From: a virus
Virus record (IMG/VR): IMGVR_UViG_3300044641_005248
Coordinates: 1 to 30,728 of that record
Length of the DNA stretch: 30,728 nucleotides
Strand: one strand, 5' to 3'
Shown here: positions 17,058-24,543 of the stretch, piece after piece
Layout of the letters: each line of letters opens with the position of its first letter
Position numbering within the stretch: position 1 is the stretch's first letter
Notes under the pieces: generated by a model
Database searches by the model: none
What the model was told of the DNA's origin: nothing
The model's input: the letters and a program-made list of their open reading frames with translations, nothing else
Translations under genes and position numbers: made by a program

Positions 17058-17135
17058 ACTAATTCTCCTTAAAATAAACGCAGAACTACTAGCAAGGGTG
17101 GAGCTTTAATTCCCGCATGGAATCTCCCCAATGGT
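17058..17135 (-). promoter_or_regulatory. Probable promoter-bearing leader of the tail operon
   Basis: This 78-nt gap follows the strong terminator and precedes the first tail gene. Either a promoter lies here or the terminator leaks. I found no convincing -35/-10 pair on the minus strand; the best is TTGGGG with TAAAGC 17 nt later, which is weak. The ribosome-binding site AAGGAG lies at its end. The inference rests on the terminator rather than on a promoter motif. Confidence 0.35.
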
Positions 17136-17162
17136 AAAGCAAAAGGCCCCCTTTCGGGGGCC
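17136..17162 (-). terminator. Rho-independent terminator
   Basis: On the minus strand a perfect 7-bp GC stem (GGCCCCC / GGGGGCC) with a GAAA tetraloop is followed by TTTTGCTTT. The stem covers 17145-17162. It lies 6 nt after the stop of the lysine-rich 57-aa gene and about 80 nt before the next gene, so it separates the neck/small-protein group from the tail operon. The plus strand has no T-run after the stem, so it acts on minus-strand transcripts. Confidence 0.92.
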
Positions 17163-17168
17163 TAAGCT

Positions 17169-17342
17169 CTACTTCTTTTTAATCTTTTTTACAATCTTCT
17201 TATCCATTTTAGTGTCTTCTTCTTGGGACTTAGGCTTCTTATGCTTCTTGTCCATAGATTCAAACTTCTTCTTTTGGTCCTTATCCAGGCCCTTAGTGGT
17301 TTTGGCGTCTTGCTTCTTATCGGACTTCGCTGTGTATTTCAT
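17169..17342 (-). CDS. Very lysine-rich 57-aa protein
   Basis: A 57-aa protein, more than a third lysine, starting MKYTAKSDKKQDAKTTKG and ending VKKIKKK. No Cys and no predicted fold beyond a charged helix. It is the last gene before the terminator and starts in a TAATG overlap with the Cys-rich 44-aa gene. Strongly basic small phage proteins of this type may bind DNA or be packaged in the head; that is inference. Codon use (many AAG and AAA) and coupling to neighbours support it as a real gene. Confidence 0.7.
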   Translation of the reverse strand: MKYTAKSDKKQDAKTTKGLDKDQKKKFESMDKKHKKPKSQEEDTKMDKKIVKKIKKK

Positions 17343-17476
17343 TACTTCTTCTTACCCATCTTCTTAGGGGCAGATTTGCTTTTTGCGTTTTTCTTATCAA
17401 ACTTCTTGTTAGCGTCTTTTAAAGACTTCATGCCATGCTTATTCTTTGGGTCTCCACAGCCACAGGTAGCGCACAT
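17342..17476 (-). CDS. Small 44-aa protein with N-terminal CATCGCG cluster and basic tail
   Basis: A 44-aa protein that begins MCATCGCGDPKNKHGMKSLK and ends in a run of Lys. Three cysteines within seven residues (C2, C5, C7), with His14 nearby, could bind a metal ion. Similar MCxTCGCG-starting micro-proteins are known to me as unannotated phage hypotheticals. It overlaps the genes on both sides by 1 nt (TAATG), so all three small genes are translated together. Confidence 0.72.
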   Translation of the reverse strand: MCATCGCGDPKNKHGMKSLKDANKKFDKKNAKSKSAPKKMGKKK

Positions 17477-17625
17477 TACTTTTTACCAGCCTTCTTTGTA
17501 GTAGGTTTTGCAACTTTCTTCTTTCCAGAACCTGCGGGGACGCAGTTCGGAACCTTTTTGCCGTCCTTCATCTTCATACCTACTTGAACGTAGCCATCCC
17601 AACAAGGGTTTGCATCTTTAGCCAT
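17476..17625 (-). CDS. Small 49-aa protein with CWDGYxxxGMKxKxGxxVPNC motif and basic tail
   Basis: A 49-aa protein. Residues 8-29 carry CWDGYVQVGMKMK followed by KKVPNCVP, a motif widespread in aquatic phage genomes and sometimes found at the ends of larger virion or DNA-metabolism proteins. A Lys/Ala/Thr tail follows (GSGKKKVAKPTTKKAGKK). The two Cys (8 and 28) could form a disulphide or bind metal. Its ATG at 17625 follows AGGAG by 5 nt, the best start signal of the three small genes. Function is unknown. Confidence 0.78.
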   Translation of the reverse strand: MAKDANPCWDGYVQVGMKMKDGKKVPNCVPAGSGKKKVAKPTTKKAGKK

Positions 17626-17633
17626 TATTACTC

Positions 17634-18167
17634 CTAAGCTTGTGCGTACGCCAAGAACTGAGCATCATTGACAAGCTCGTCTGGCATTAATTGTATCAAA
17701 TCTAGCGAAATAATTGTATGGCGTTCGGCTATCTGCCCGTGTTGTTGGGTGCGAACTGGGCGGTATACCTGGCCTTGCCAAACAAGGCGGTACTTGTTGG
17801 CTATGTCTAGGCTGGTCTTAACCTCTCCTCTGGCATTAAACAGGGTTGGGCTAGCTAGCCTTAGGTCATCAATATTGAGGGTAATATGCAAAGAGTCGGC
17901 GTTGTAGAAACCGCGGTCATTTATGGCTGAAGTTCCCTGGGTTATCTTTGCGCTAATAATCTTAAGAGTAACTGGGCCAGTCCAGACACGACCAGCACCT
18001 AGAGGTTCTACATCGTAAATAGGGTCTTTAACTGAAGCCGCAGCGTTATAGGCCCACCATTGTCCAGTAGTACCCTTAGGATTAGTTGAGTCGGCGGTTA
18101 TGCCGTCGGCAATTTCATTTAGCTCAAAATCTGTGCTAAATCTTCCGCCTGGTGTGTATGCTCTCAT
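17634..18167 (-). CDS. Neck / head-closure-like protein
   Basis: A 177-aa protein starting MRAYTPGGRF at the ATG at 18167, which overlaps the stop of the sugar-transferase gene as ATGA. A longer frame to 18191 adds eight unlikely residues inside that gene. The sequence is beta-rich (VWTGPVTLKIISAKITQGTS, then LHITLNIDDLRLASP), with a C-terminal YRLVWQGQVYRPVRTQQHGQ and IISLDLIQLMPDELV. Proteins of this kind between head and tail genes often close the head (head completion or adaptor). The call rests on position before the gp10-like and terminator genes; no signature motif is certain. Confidence 0.55.
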   Translation of the reverse strand: MRAYTPGGRFSTDFELNEIADGITADSTNPKGTTGQWWAYNAAASVKDPIYDVEPLGAGRVWTGPVTLKIISAKITQGTSAINDRGFYNADSLHITLNIDDLRLASPTLFNARGEVKTSLDIANKYRLVWQGQVYRPVRTQQHGQIAERHTIISLDLIQLMPDELVNDAQFLAYAQA

Positions 18168-18817
18168 TTTTCTATTATAGGGGCAAAGCACGGTAATTCA
18201 TTGTAAGCGATGTACTTCCCATAGTAATTTACCTCAAAATTATCGTAAAAAGCCGACTTAAAATCTTTTGAATGCAGGGCACCGTAAAAGTCGTTACAAG
18301 CCGTGTCACTCGTAGAAGCTTGCTCAACAAAACGCGTTAATGGACAAGGCCACTTATCTAACTCCCCAGCTAAATAGTGTTTATCTTTCAATTTTTTTAT
18401 AATTATTTCAAGATTTTTTGAGTTCTTACCTACAACATAATTACAGTTATTATAATAAAGTGGACCTGATTGACTAGTTGCTAAAAGGTCGTGGTCACAC
18501 TGTAAGGTATCAAGCATGTAGTCTAGGGGAACTTGACATACCGAGTCCATATCTGCGTACGCTCCACCATATTTATAGGTTACTAAGTATCTCCATATAT
18601 CTGCTTGGGTTACAAAATTTAACTTTTTATAATGAGTATATAGTACAGGGTCTTCCGTTTTTACAAACTCTTCCCTATCTATATGATTAACGTACCTGTA
18701 CTCCCAGGTTGGATTTAAATTTATCCAGGTCTGTGTTACTTGCTTTAAATGTTTTGGCAACTCTTCATACAGGTAGTTATGTGTTTGCCAAATTATTTTA
18801 GGAATATCTTTAGGCAT
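18164..18817 (-). CDS. GT32-like glycosyltransferase (DXD sugar-binding family)
   Basis: A 217-aa protein. The start IPKIIWQTHN, the QADIWRYLVTYKYGGAYADM stretch at 71-90 and the D89-M-D91 motif are the hallmarks of the glycosyltransferase family with a DXD sugar-binding region (OCH1/capsular-type, GT32). The DXD binds a nucleotide-sugar through a divalent metal. No membrane segment is seen, so a cytoplasmic enzyme is likely. It follows the dehydrogenase by 6 nt with no clear ribosome-binding site and overlaps the neck gene. The acceptor is unknown; given the location it could be a virion protein, and a cell-surface polymer is an alternative. Confidence 0.85.
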   Translation of the reverse strand: MPKDIPKIIWQTHNYLYEELPKHLKQVTQTWINLNPTWEYRYVNHIDREEFVKTEDPVLYTHYKKLNFVTQADIWRYLVTYKYGGAYADMDSVCQVPLDYMLDTLQCDHDLLATSQSGPLYYNNCNYVVGKNSKNLEIIIKKLKDKHYLAGELDKWPCPLTRFVEQASTSDTACNDFYGALHSKDFKSAFYDNFEVNYYGKYIAYNELPCFAPIIEK

Positions 18818-18823
18818 ACAAGG

Positions 18824-19489
18824 TTAGTACTTACTACTATTTATATGACAAAGCTCAATTTCATTTATATTAACGTGACTTGGTAGCGACCCCACCCAGT
18901 AAATAGCTTCTGCTAAATCCTCTGCGGTTAAGGCTTGGTCTCGTTTTTGTTCTTGAGTATCAATAGTTGCTGGACAAATTTCTGTAATTTTAATTCCAAA
19001 TTGAGGAAATTCAAGTCTCATCGTTTCAATTAACCCGCGCTCACCCCTTTTGGCGTTTGTGTAGTTTCCTCCACCGCGATACGGCACCTTACCTCCAAAA
19101 GAGGTAATAAAAACAATTGTTGGGGAGTCTGACTTTTCCATACAGGGTACAAATAGTTGAGAAAGATACATAGGCCCAGATACGTTTATATCGTAGGCTC
19201 GTCTAAAGTTATCCATGGTTTCATTAATAATGTTAGTTGGGCCAGAACCACCACCAGCGTTATTAACCAAAAGGTCTAAAGTAATATCTTTATACTTTTC
19301 AAAAAAGCCCTCTATTGCTTTGGAGTCTGTTACATCTAGGCTGTATACCTCAACGTTGTCAGATACAAGCTTAGATACTTTGGAAAGGTCTCTTGAAACA
19401 GCAATAACCTTGTATCCGTTTTCGGATAGACGCTTGACTGTTGCTAGGCCTACGCCCTTACTTGCTCCAGTAACAATTGCTGTTTTCAA
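18824..19489 (-). CDS. Short-chain dehydrogenase/reductase (SDR)
   Basis: A 221-aa classical SDR. It has TGASKGVG at 7-14 (NAD(P) binding), NNAG at 76-79, catalytic Ser130 (FITSFGG) and the YxxxK pair Tyr143/Lys147 (YTNAK). Lys11 in the glycine motif and Arg33 after the second strand (AVSRDLS) suggest NADP preference. Length is slightly short (typical ~250), with a truncated C-terminus. The start is TTG, right after the TAG of the oxygenase gene; no usable ATG lies near. The substrate is unknown; a sugar or a hydroxylated product of the neighbouring enzymes is possible but unproven. Confidence 0.9.
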   Translation of the reverse strand: MKTAIVTGASKGVGLATVKRLSENGYKVIAVSRDLSKVSKLVSDNVEVYSLDVTDSKAIEGFFEKYKDITLDLLVNNAGGGSGPTNIINETMDNFRRAYDINVSGPMYLSQLFVPCMEKSDSPTIVFITSFGGKVPYRGGGNYTNAKRGERGLIETMRLEFPQFGIKITEICPATIDTQEQKRDQALTAEDLAEAIYWVGSLPSHVNINEIELCHINSSKY

Positions 19490-20245
19490 CTACATACCCT
19501 GGTTCTTATTAAGCTCCATGTTGTTATGAATCCAGTGACCAGGAATCATGTATTTAAACCCAGACTTTACAGTGTGTGCTGTATGGAAATATGGTGGAAA
19601 TGCTGGAAATATGACAACGCTATTTGCTTTTGGTTTTAGCCCAAAATCAATTGCCTTATTTGCAACAGACACGTCATAGTCTAAATCTACAGCTGGAGCT
19701 GACCCTTTAGAAAAACCATCAGCGCTAGTCCATCCTCCATCATAATCTTTTAACTGAAAAGAGATTTCGCCGCCTTCACAGTCATCGTTTAAGTACATTA
19801 CTAATGAATATCTTAAAGTTTTATCCCCGTCTAGCTGGTCAAAATGTGCGCCCATGCCCATTCCAGTATTGTATTTCTTTATGTTAAAAGTTGGAAAAAG
19901 ACGTGGCTCATCAAAATCGCCCAAAGAAGAGGCGTAATCTTTGCAAACATTGTACATTGTGGTCATAATAGCGTTGTAAATATATTTACTTTTTTCCGCT
20001 ACTTCGGCTGAATGCGGAGAAAAGATTGGACTAAGCCGATGTATTGCATCAATATCAAAAGTCTTTGTTTCTCCATAGATAAAAGAGGCATCGTTAGAAG
20101 AAGTCCAAGGGTTCCAAACATTTACCCCAGAATCTGGATATTGCTCAAGAGTGTCTAGCTCTTTCCAAACCTTTTTAAAGGTATCAAAGTCCTCAATAGC
20201 ATCCGTATAGTAGTACGCTTTTGGGTCTAGTATTTCTCTATTCAT
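19490..20245 (-). CDS. 2OG-Fe(II) oxygenase, prolyl-4-hydroxylase-like (no. 6)
   Basis: A 251-aa protein. The iron ligands are His134-x-Asp136 (MGAHFDQLDG) and probably His221 (YFHTAHTVKSGFKY), with Lys231 as the likely 2-oxoglutarate anchor. The family core MYLNDDCEGGEISF lies at 150-163. A ~30-residue insertion (GWTSADGFSKGSAPAVDLDY region) separates the core strands and is absent in the other five copies. Enzymes of this fold use O2 and 2-oxoglutarate to hydroxylate proteins or small molecules. The ATG is preceded by AAGGAG. The SDR gene starts with TTG directly after its stop. Confidence 0.88.
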   Translation of the reverse strand: MNREILDPKAYYYTDAIEDFDTFKKVWKELDTLEQYPDSGVNVWNPWTSSNDASFIYGETKTFDIDAIHRLSPIFSPHSAEVAEKSKYIYNAIMTTMYNVCKDYASSLGDFDEPRLFPTFNIKKYNTGMGMGAHFDQLDGDKTLRYSLVMYLNDDCEGGEISFQLKDYDGGWTSADGFSKGSAPAVDLDYDVSVANKAIDFGLKPKANSVVIFPAFPPYFHTAHTVKSGFKYMIPGHWIHNNMELNKNQGM

Positions 20246-20256
20246 TTGTATACTCC

Positions 20257-20919
20257 TTAGTACTTATTTTTTTCGTAGTGATTTTTTTCTTTAATGAATC
20301 CCACTGTAACATACCTAATAGGGCCATCTCCTACATGTCTTACTCCATGCTCATACTCTTCAGTGCCTGGAAAAATAAGTAAAGTTTTTGGTTTTGGTTT
20401 TATGTCTGATTGCTCTTTATTTTTAAAAAACAAAGTTCCATCTTTATAATCGTCATTAAGATATAGTATGGCGGCATATCTTATAGATGGGTCTGTAGTT
20501 TGGTCTGTGTGAGCCTTTAGTTCAACACCACTTTGCATTCTTTGCAGCGTTCCAAATCCAGCAAGCTCTAAGGTAGGGTCTGCAAGTTGAACCAGGTTGT
20601 TAAGTCTGTCTTGAATAGTTCTGCTTATTGGCTCATTAACCATCCTTAAGTTTTTATCTTCCCAGCCCGCAGTTATTTCAAACTTTCCTTCAGCAACAAG
20701 GTTGTCTACGTCTTCCCTTCCAAATTTTTCCATACAAAATAGAGCAAGGTTTCTTGTATATTCTACTGACCACTCTTCGTTAGGGGTGGTTTCAATTATT
20801 TTTAAAATTGTTTGCAGTTCTTCGTCGTCTAGAAAATTATCTACTGACAGAACACCCTCGTGTAAAACTTCAACAATATATCCGTTATTTTCAAACTCTT
20901 TTTTTAAAAAGATGCTCAT
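20257..20919 (-). CDS. 2OG-Fe(II) oxygenase (no. 5)
   Basis: A 220-aa protein. Iron ligands are His137-x-Asp139 (LKAHTDQT) and His191 (YEHGVRHV), with Arg202 (PIRYVTVGF) as the likely 2-oxoglutarate binder. The core motif LYLNDDYKDGTLFF is at 152-165. The N-terminal 110 residues are helical. Ends of the enzyme are charged (KEKNHYEKNKY). The fold is the prolyl-4-hydroxylase/2OG superfamily; the target is unknown. It abuts the next oxygenase gene upstream (stop at 20920 side, start ATG at 20919), so the two are translated together. Confidence 0.88.
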   Translation of the reverse strand: MSIFLKKEFENNGYIVEVLHEGVLSVDNFLDDEELQTILKIIETTPNEEWSVEYTRNLALFCMEKFGREDVDNLVAEGKFEITAGWEDKNLRMVNEPISRTIQDRLNNLVQLADPTLELAGFGTLQRMQSGVELKAHTDQTTDPSIRYAAILYLNDDYKDGTLFFKNKEQSDIKPKPKTLLIFPGTEEYEHGVRHVGDGPIRYVTVGFIKEKNHYEKNKY

Positions 20920-21666
20920 TTACAGCTCTTCTACTTTATATTTGTTTCCAGAAGCGTCCAGCTTCCAACCTTGCTTAAGCAAGTCTTGCCACTCTGCTCG
21001 TTCAATCTCTTGTTGCGCTCTAGTGGCCTTCATTTCTTCGGCCCATGCATCTCGCACCTCTTGTGGATACGCTGACTCTTCTCTATCATCCCAGAAAGAC
21101 CCAATGGTGTATCTGACCCCGCCTGTGATAAGAGAGACTTCGTGCATGTTGTTGAAGCCCCCATCAAATACAGCAAGCATTCCAACTTCTGGTTTAATCT
21201 CTAAATTTTGTGTTGGGAACCGTAAAAGCCCACCATCAAAATCATCGTTAAGATATAGAAACCCTGCGTAGCGGCTTCTTGTAAACGCACCTGAGTTTCC
21301 TTCAGCGTCTGTGTTGTCAGAGTGAATTCTTGCGTATGCTCCTGGCTCCCACTTCTGTGTGTGGTACCCAATTTTACAAATTGTTTTTGGGTCAAGGTCG
21401 TGTACGGAAGCAATTGCTTCTGGCATTGCCTTTTCAATATCTGAAAATATGGTTGGAGATAGCCCAGCATCAATAACCTCTTGGGCGTTATCTTGTGGCA
21501 AAACTGAAGAGTATGATTCATAGAATGATATTGGCATCCAAGAGATTGCTCCGCTGTCTGCTTGAGCATCTAGGGCTTGAATCATTTTTTTACAATCTTC
21601 TTTGCTTATAAAGTTCTCATAAACAACTATGTCTTTTGTTAGTCTTTTTTTGTTCGCTAGGTTCAT
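20920..21666 (-). CDS. 2OG-Fe(II) oxygenase (no. 4) with C-terminal helical tail
   Basis: A 248-aa protein. Iron ligands are His115-x-Asp117 (ARIHSDNT) and His175 (NNMHEVSLITGG), with Arg185 as likely 2-oxoglutarate anchor. The core LYLNDDFDGGLLRF is at 137-150. About 50 residues after the core (from EESAYPQEV) form a charged helix (EMKATRAQQEIERAEWQDLL), unlike the other copies; it may be an oligomerisation or docking arm. Residues 12-30 (DIVVYENFISKEDCKKMIQ) are the usual entry strand-helix of this family. Position, spacing and fold all fit the oxygenase run. Confidence 0.88.
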   Translation of the reverse strand: MNLANKKRLTKDIVVYENFISKEDCKKMIQALDAQADSGAISWMPISFYESYSSVLPQDNAQEVIDAGLSPTIFSDIEKAMPEAIASVHDLDPKTICKIGYHTQKWEPGAYARIHSDNTDAEGNSGAFTRSRYAGFLYLNDDFDGGLLRFPTQNLEIKPEVGMLAVFDGGFNNMHEVSLITGGVRYTIGSFWDDREESAYPQEVRDAWAEEMKATRAQQEIERAEWQDLLKQGWKLDASGNKYKVEEL

Positions 21667-21682
21667 TGTGCCTTTACTCCGT

Positions 21683-22456
21683 CTAGTTATTTATAAGGGA
21701 TTTATCTCCAGCAATAAGCTTTTCTATTTCCTGTTGAACAAGGGCGTACTCTTCATTAAACACTTCTGTGGTTCTGCCCTCTCCCAGAGAGGCAGGTGTA
21801 CCTTTAGCTATTAAGTCTTCTTTTAGTGTCTTTTCAATATCGTAGTTTAATACTGTGCATTGAAACCAGTTTGCTACATACCCATCTCTATCAATAAGGT
21901 ACTTTTCAAAGTTTCCGCCCTGCATTGCGCCATTAGCTACAGGTTGATTTAGCCAAGGCGACAGGTAACCATCTCTGTCTGGAATACCAAGTTCTTTTTG
22001 TTTTGCGGCGTACGCAAACATTTGCTCGGCTATTTCTTTATATAGCTCGTGCGTTTCTTTTCTTGGTTGACCTAAGCCGTTTACAGAGCTATTTCCCTTG
22101 TGGGGGCTAAGCTCAGTAGCACTCTCATTTGGGTTTGACGATACCATCTCTGAGAACTTAAACGTGGTTCCGTAGACTTCTTGACCATATTCTTGTGAGT
22201 CTAAACCACAGGTAATGCCTTCAGACCACTTACCCTTAGTAACTCCTGGTCCACAGAAGTCATTGGTAGGGATAGCAATAATTTGGAAATCATCTCCACC
22301 GTACTTATCTTGAAGCCATTGAAGAACTTCCATTTGATTAGCGTTACCACAGCCTACGGTTGTATTAGCCAGTAGGGTGACTTTACCCTTAAATTGACTT
22401 AAGAAGTCAGGAGAACCCTCAGCCGAGTTAAGCGGGATATCGTAAATTGATTTCAT
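21683..22456 (-). CDS. Glutathione-peroxidase-like thiol protein with altered catalytic tetrad
   Basis: A 257-aa protein of the thioredoxin-fold peroxidase family. IYDIPLNSAEG, FKGKVTLLANTTVGCGNANQ with Cys36, IIAIPTNDFCG at 59-69 and GGNFEKYLIDRDG at 180-192 align with GPx landmarks. Two of the four usual catalytic residues differ: the Gln of NQF is Asp66, and the Trp of WNF is Gly181; Cys36 and Asn182 remain. Cys68 and Cys83 could act as a resolving cysteine. The protein is longer than bacterial GPx (~160-180 aa) because of an insertion at ~95-175 and a C-terminal helix. It may protect against peroxide or recycle thiols, or it may no longer be a peroxidase. No good Shine-Dalgarno is visible. 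Confidence 0.78.
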   Translation of the reverse strand: MKSIYDIPLNSAEGSPDFLSQFKGKVTLLANTTVGCGNANQMEVLQWLQDKYGGDDFQIIAIPTNDFCGPGVTKGKWSEGITCGLDSQEYGQEVYGTTFKFSEMVSSNPNESATELSPHKGNSSVNGLGQPRKETHELYKEIAEQMFAYAAKQKELGIPDRDGYLSPWLNQPVANGAMQGGNFEKYLIDRDGYVANWFQCTVLNYDIEKTLKEDLIAKGTPASLGEGRTTEVFNEEYALVQQEIEKLIAGDKSLINN

Positions 22457-22477
22457 ATGTTTTATTGTACCCCGTCA

Positions 22478-23164
22478 TTACGGTTTTCTATCCCCTGTAT
22501 GCGCTGTAATTTCCCAGAAGAAAGGGCACGTAAATCTTAAGCCGCTTTTGATTTCAGTAACCCCATGGATATAGTTTTTATCCCCTGGGAAGAAGTAAGC
22601 GGCACCTTTTTTAGGCTTAAACTGCACGCCCTGTAGGGGGAAGTATAGTTCTCCGCCTTCATAGTCGTCGTTTAGGTAAAACAAACTTGATAGGTCATAG
22701 TTTGGGAAGTCGTTAGGTGTTCCCGCGTCAGGGCCCTCGTGAAGTTCTTTATCCGCATGGGGGTTTTGAAACTGCCCAGGAAGCCATTTAACAATAGTCG
22801 TACCAGTCGGAACAACTTCTACCTTATAAAACTCTTCAATAATTGGCCTTAGGCGTTGGAAGAGCCCCGCAATTACTGGGGATATCTTTGGGTCATTTTT
22901 ATCTAAGGTTGGTTGAGTTGCAACCCTATCTTTCCAATAGTCTGAGTCGTAGGTAACGGTGCCATTTTCATTTGTATGGCTTTGCGTCACGTCCCAAATT
23001 GTTAGCGACTTGGCGGCTTTTTCTAAAAACTCTATCTCTTCTTGAGTCATAAAGTTTTCTAGCTCGACAATCATGTCTTTGCTATCTCCAAACCAGCCAG
23101 ATGGGGTCATAGACGGCGTTCTTTTTGCCACGGTATACAAATCTTTATTTTGTTCCATGCTCAT
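22478..23164 (-). CDS. 2OG-Fe(II) oxygenase (no. 3)
   Basis: A 228-aa protein. Iron ligands are His136-x-Asp138 (NPHADKEL) and His200 (YIHGVTEIKSG), with Arg210 (LRFTCPFFW) as likely 2-oxoglutarate binder. The core FYLNDDYEGGELYFPL is at 162-177. An insertion of ~20 residues after HAD (GPDAGTPNDFPNYDLS) may shape the substrate pocket. The Pro-Phe-Phe-Trp end of the core is shared with many phage hydroxylases. The ATG overlaps the stop of the unknown gene upstream. Confidence 0.9.
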   Translation of the reverse strand: MSMEQNKDLYTVAKRTPSMTPSGWFGDSKDMIVELENFMTQEEIEFLEKAAKSLTIWDVTQSHTNENGTVTYDSDYWKDRVATQPTLDKNDPKISPVIAGLFQRLRPIIEEFYKVEVVPTGTTIVKWLPGQFQNPHADKELHEGPDAGTPNDFPNYDLSSLFYLNDDYEGGELYFPLQGVQFKPKKGAAYFFPGDKNYIHGVTEIKSGLRFTCPFFWEITAHTGDRKP

Positions 23165-23877
23165 AGTGTATCTCTTTTTGTTTTATCTATTACGTCAAGC
23201 TTTAAAACCTTTACTTCATGATTACCTAAAGACTCTTGTTTTTCATTTACGGCATCTCTATACCAGTCAGTCCATTTACCAGTAGTTATTAGTGCCTGTG
23301 TGGCCGCCCCATAAGACCTATTTGCTTTATCCCTTAAACCATTTTCATCTTTATAGTCAAAAATTTCTATAGTACTGTTGTTTAAGTTAGTTAAAGATAT
23401 AGGTATAATTGTTGCTAAGGGGGTCCCTGCTTTTATTACTACTTTTTCGTTTGCTTTTTTTGCCCTAATGGATAGGGGAAGGGGGTTCCCGTAAAAGGAT
23501 GTACTTATCATGCTAGACATTGTTTCAAAATATTCACTAAAGTAATTAACTGGGTTTATAGTAAAGAGACTTGTCTCCTCGTCTGTTTTAAATACTAAAC
23601 CGGTGTTTAAACTAATAGACGACTGTCCTCTTCCAGAGTAAGCCCCTTCAGGACTAAAGATTTGAACGTGCTCGGGTGTTGCATCTGTTACTCCATCCCA
23701 AATAAACTCAATATCTTGAGAACAAGAGAGGCTCCATCCTACGACATTTGCTTGTGTTACTGGGAAACATCTGTACGCATGGTTTTCTGCTGTTGCGTCC
23801 ATCCAGTCTCTTTTAATTGACATAGGCTGAATGTTAAACAAGGCCCCTTGCATTTTTTCAACTGAGATATTAAACAT
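23161..23877 (-). CDS. Unknown protein related to the 255-aa neighbour (possible DUF6065-like), copy 2
   Basis: A 238-aa protein of unknown function. By eye it shares a layout with the protein at 24544-25311: an N-terminal PVTQANVVGWSLSCSQDIEF region, then NPVNYFSEYF against SPMNRFDLPF, and IKAGTPLATIIPIS against LPAGTPCMQVLPFKR. This resembles the family I know as DUF6065, found beside phage oxygenases; I am not certain of the name. No metal triad is obvious. It is coupled to oxygenases on both sides (1-nt and 4-nt overlaps), so it probably works with them, perhaps as substrate adaptor or second enzyme. Confidence 0.6.
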   Translation of the reverse strand: MFNISVEKMQGALFNIQPMSIKRDWMDATAENHAYRCFPVTQANVVGWSLSCSQDIEFIWDGVTDATPEHVQIFSPEGAYSGRGQSSISLNTGLVFKTDEETSLFTINPVNYFSEYFETMSSMISTSFYGNPLPLSIRAKKANEKVVIKAGTPLATIIPISLTNLNNSTIEIFDYKDENGLRDKANRSYGAATQALITTGKWTDWYRDAVNEKQESLGNHEVKVLKLDVIDKTKRDTL

Positions 23878-24533
23878 TAGTCTAAGTCTGCGCTGTACAT
23901 CTCTGGGGTGTGGAACTTTTTGCTGTAATCAAGCATTGTCACAATAGAGTATTTAGTTCCCGAGGTTACTGGCATTGCTTGATGTGGGTACATAAAGTTT
24001 GATGGAAAAATAAATAGGTCTCCAGCCTCTGGCTTAACCTTTAAGTTTTGAAGTCTAAAATACAATTCCCCACCTTCATAGTCATCATTGACGTATGAAA
24101 CTAAAGACACAGTACAGTTGTAGGAAAACCCGTGGTCGTGGTGCTCCATAAAGTGCTGGCCAGGGCCGTATTTAATAAAGTTAAACGCTTCCCAATATTT
24201 TAAGTTGTTAATGTTATACATTCTTGAATAATCTTGAACTGCAGGCAGCTTAACATCGTATAGGTCTTGCCACAAAGCCTGTAGGTTTAAACTAACCTGA
24301 CTCTTGTCATGTTCAATGTCTGTTTTTTTAAACTTAAAGTCGTTGCAGTCTCTATACTCTGGCATAAGTTGTTTATAGCCAACATACGCAGGTTGCCACG
24401 CGTACCCAGTCGTATCTCCCTCTGGCTTAAGGTTTGCCTCAATTCTATTTACAACATCAATCTCTTTATTAATTACGCCCTTATAACGGAATATCCCATT
24501 ACCTAGGTCTTCTTTACCCGTCCATGTAGACAT
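23877..24533 (-). CDS. 2OG-Fe(II) oxygenase (no. 2), prolyl-4-hydroxylase-like
   Basis: A 218-aa protein when started at the ATG at 24533, which has AGGGAG 9 nt upstream. A longer frame to 24635 would overlap the previous gene by 92 nt and adds a hydrophobic, unconserved stretch, so I reject it. Iron ligands are His131-x-Asp133 (MEHHDHGF) and His184 (YPHQAMPVTSG), with Lys194 as likely 2-oxoglutarate anchor, as in collagen-type prolyl-4-hydroxylases. The core SYVNDDYEGGELYFRL follows. It is the closest relative of oxygenase no. 1: both share EAFNF-KYG/E-G-HF and a YNCTVS segment. Confidence 0.92.
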   Translation of the reverse strand: MSTWTGKEDLGNGIFRYKGVINKEIDVVNRIEANLKPEGDTTGYAWQPAYVGYKQLMPEYRDCNDFKFKKTDIEHDKSQVSLNLQALWQDLYDVKLPAVQDYSRMYNINNLKYWEAFNFIKYGPGQHFMEHHDHGFSYNCTVSLVSYVNDDYEGGELYFRLQNLKVKPEAGDLFIFPSNFMYPHQAMPVTSGTKYSIVTMLDYSKKFHTPEMYSADLD

Positions 24534-24543
24534 TATATTCTCC

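Noticed and set aside
22464-22469. TACAAT as a promoter for the peroxidase-like gene
   Set aside because: It lies in a 21-nt gap only a few bases before the ATG with no -35 box, so a transcript would start at or inside the gene.
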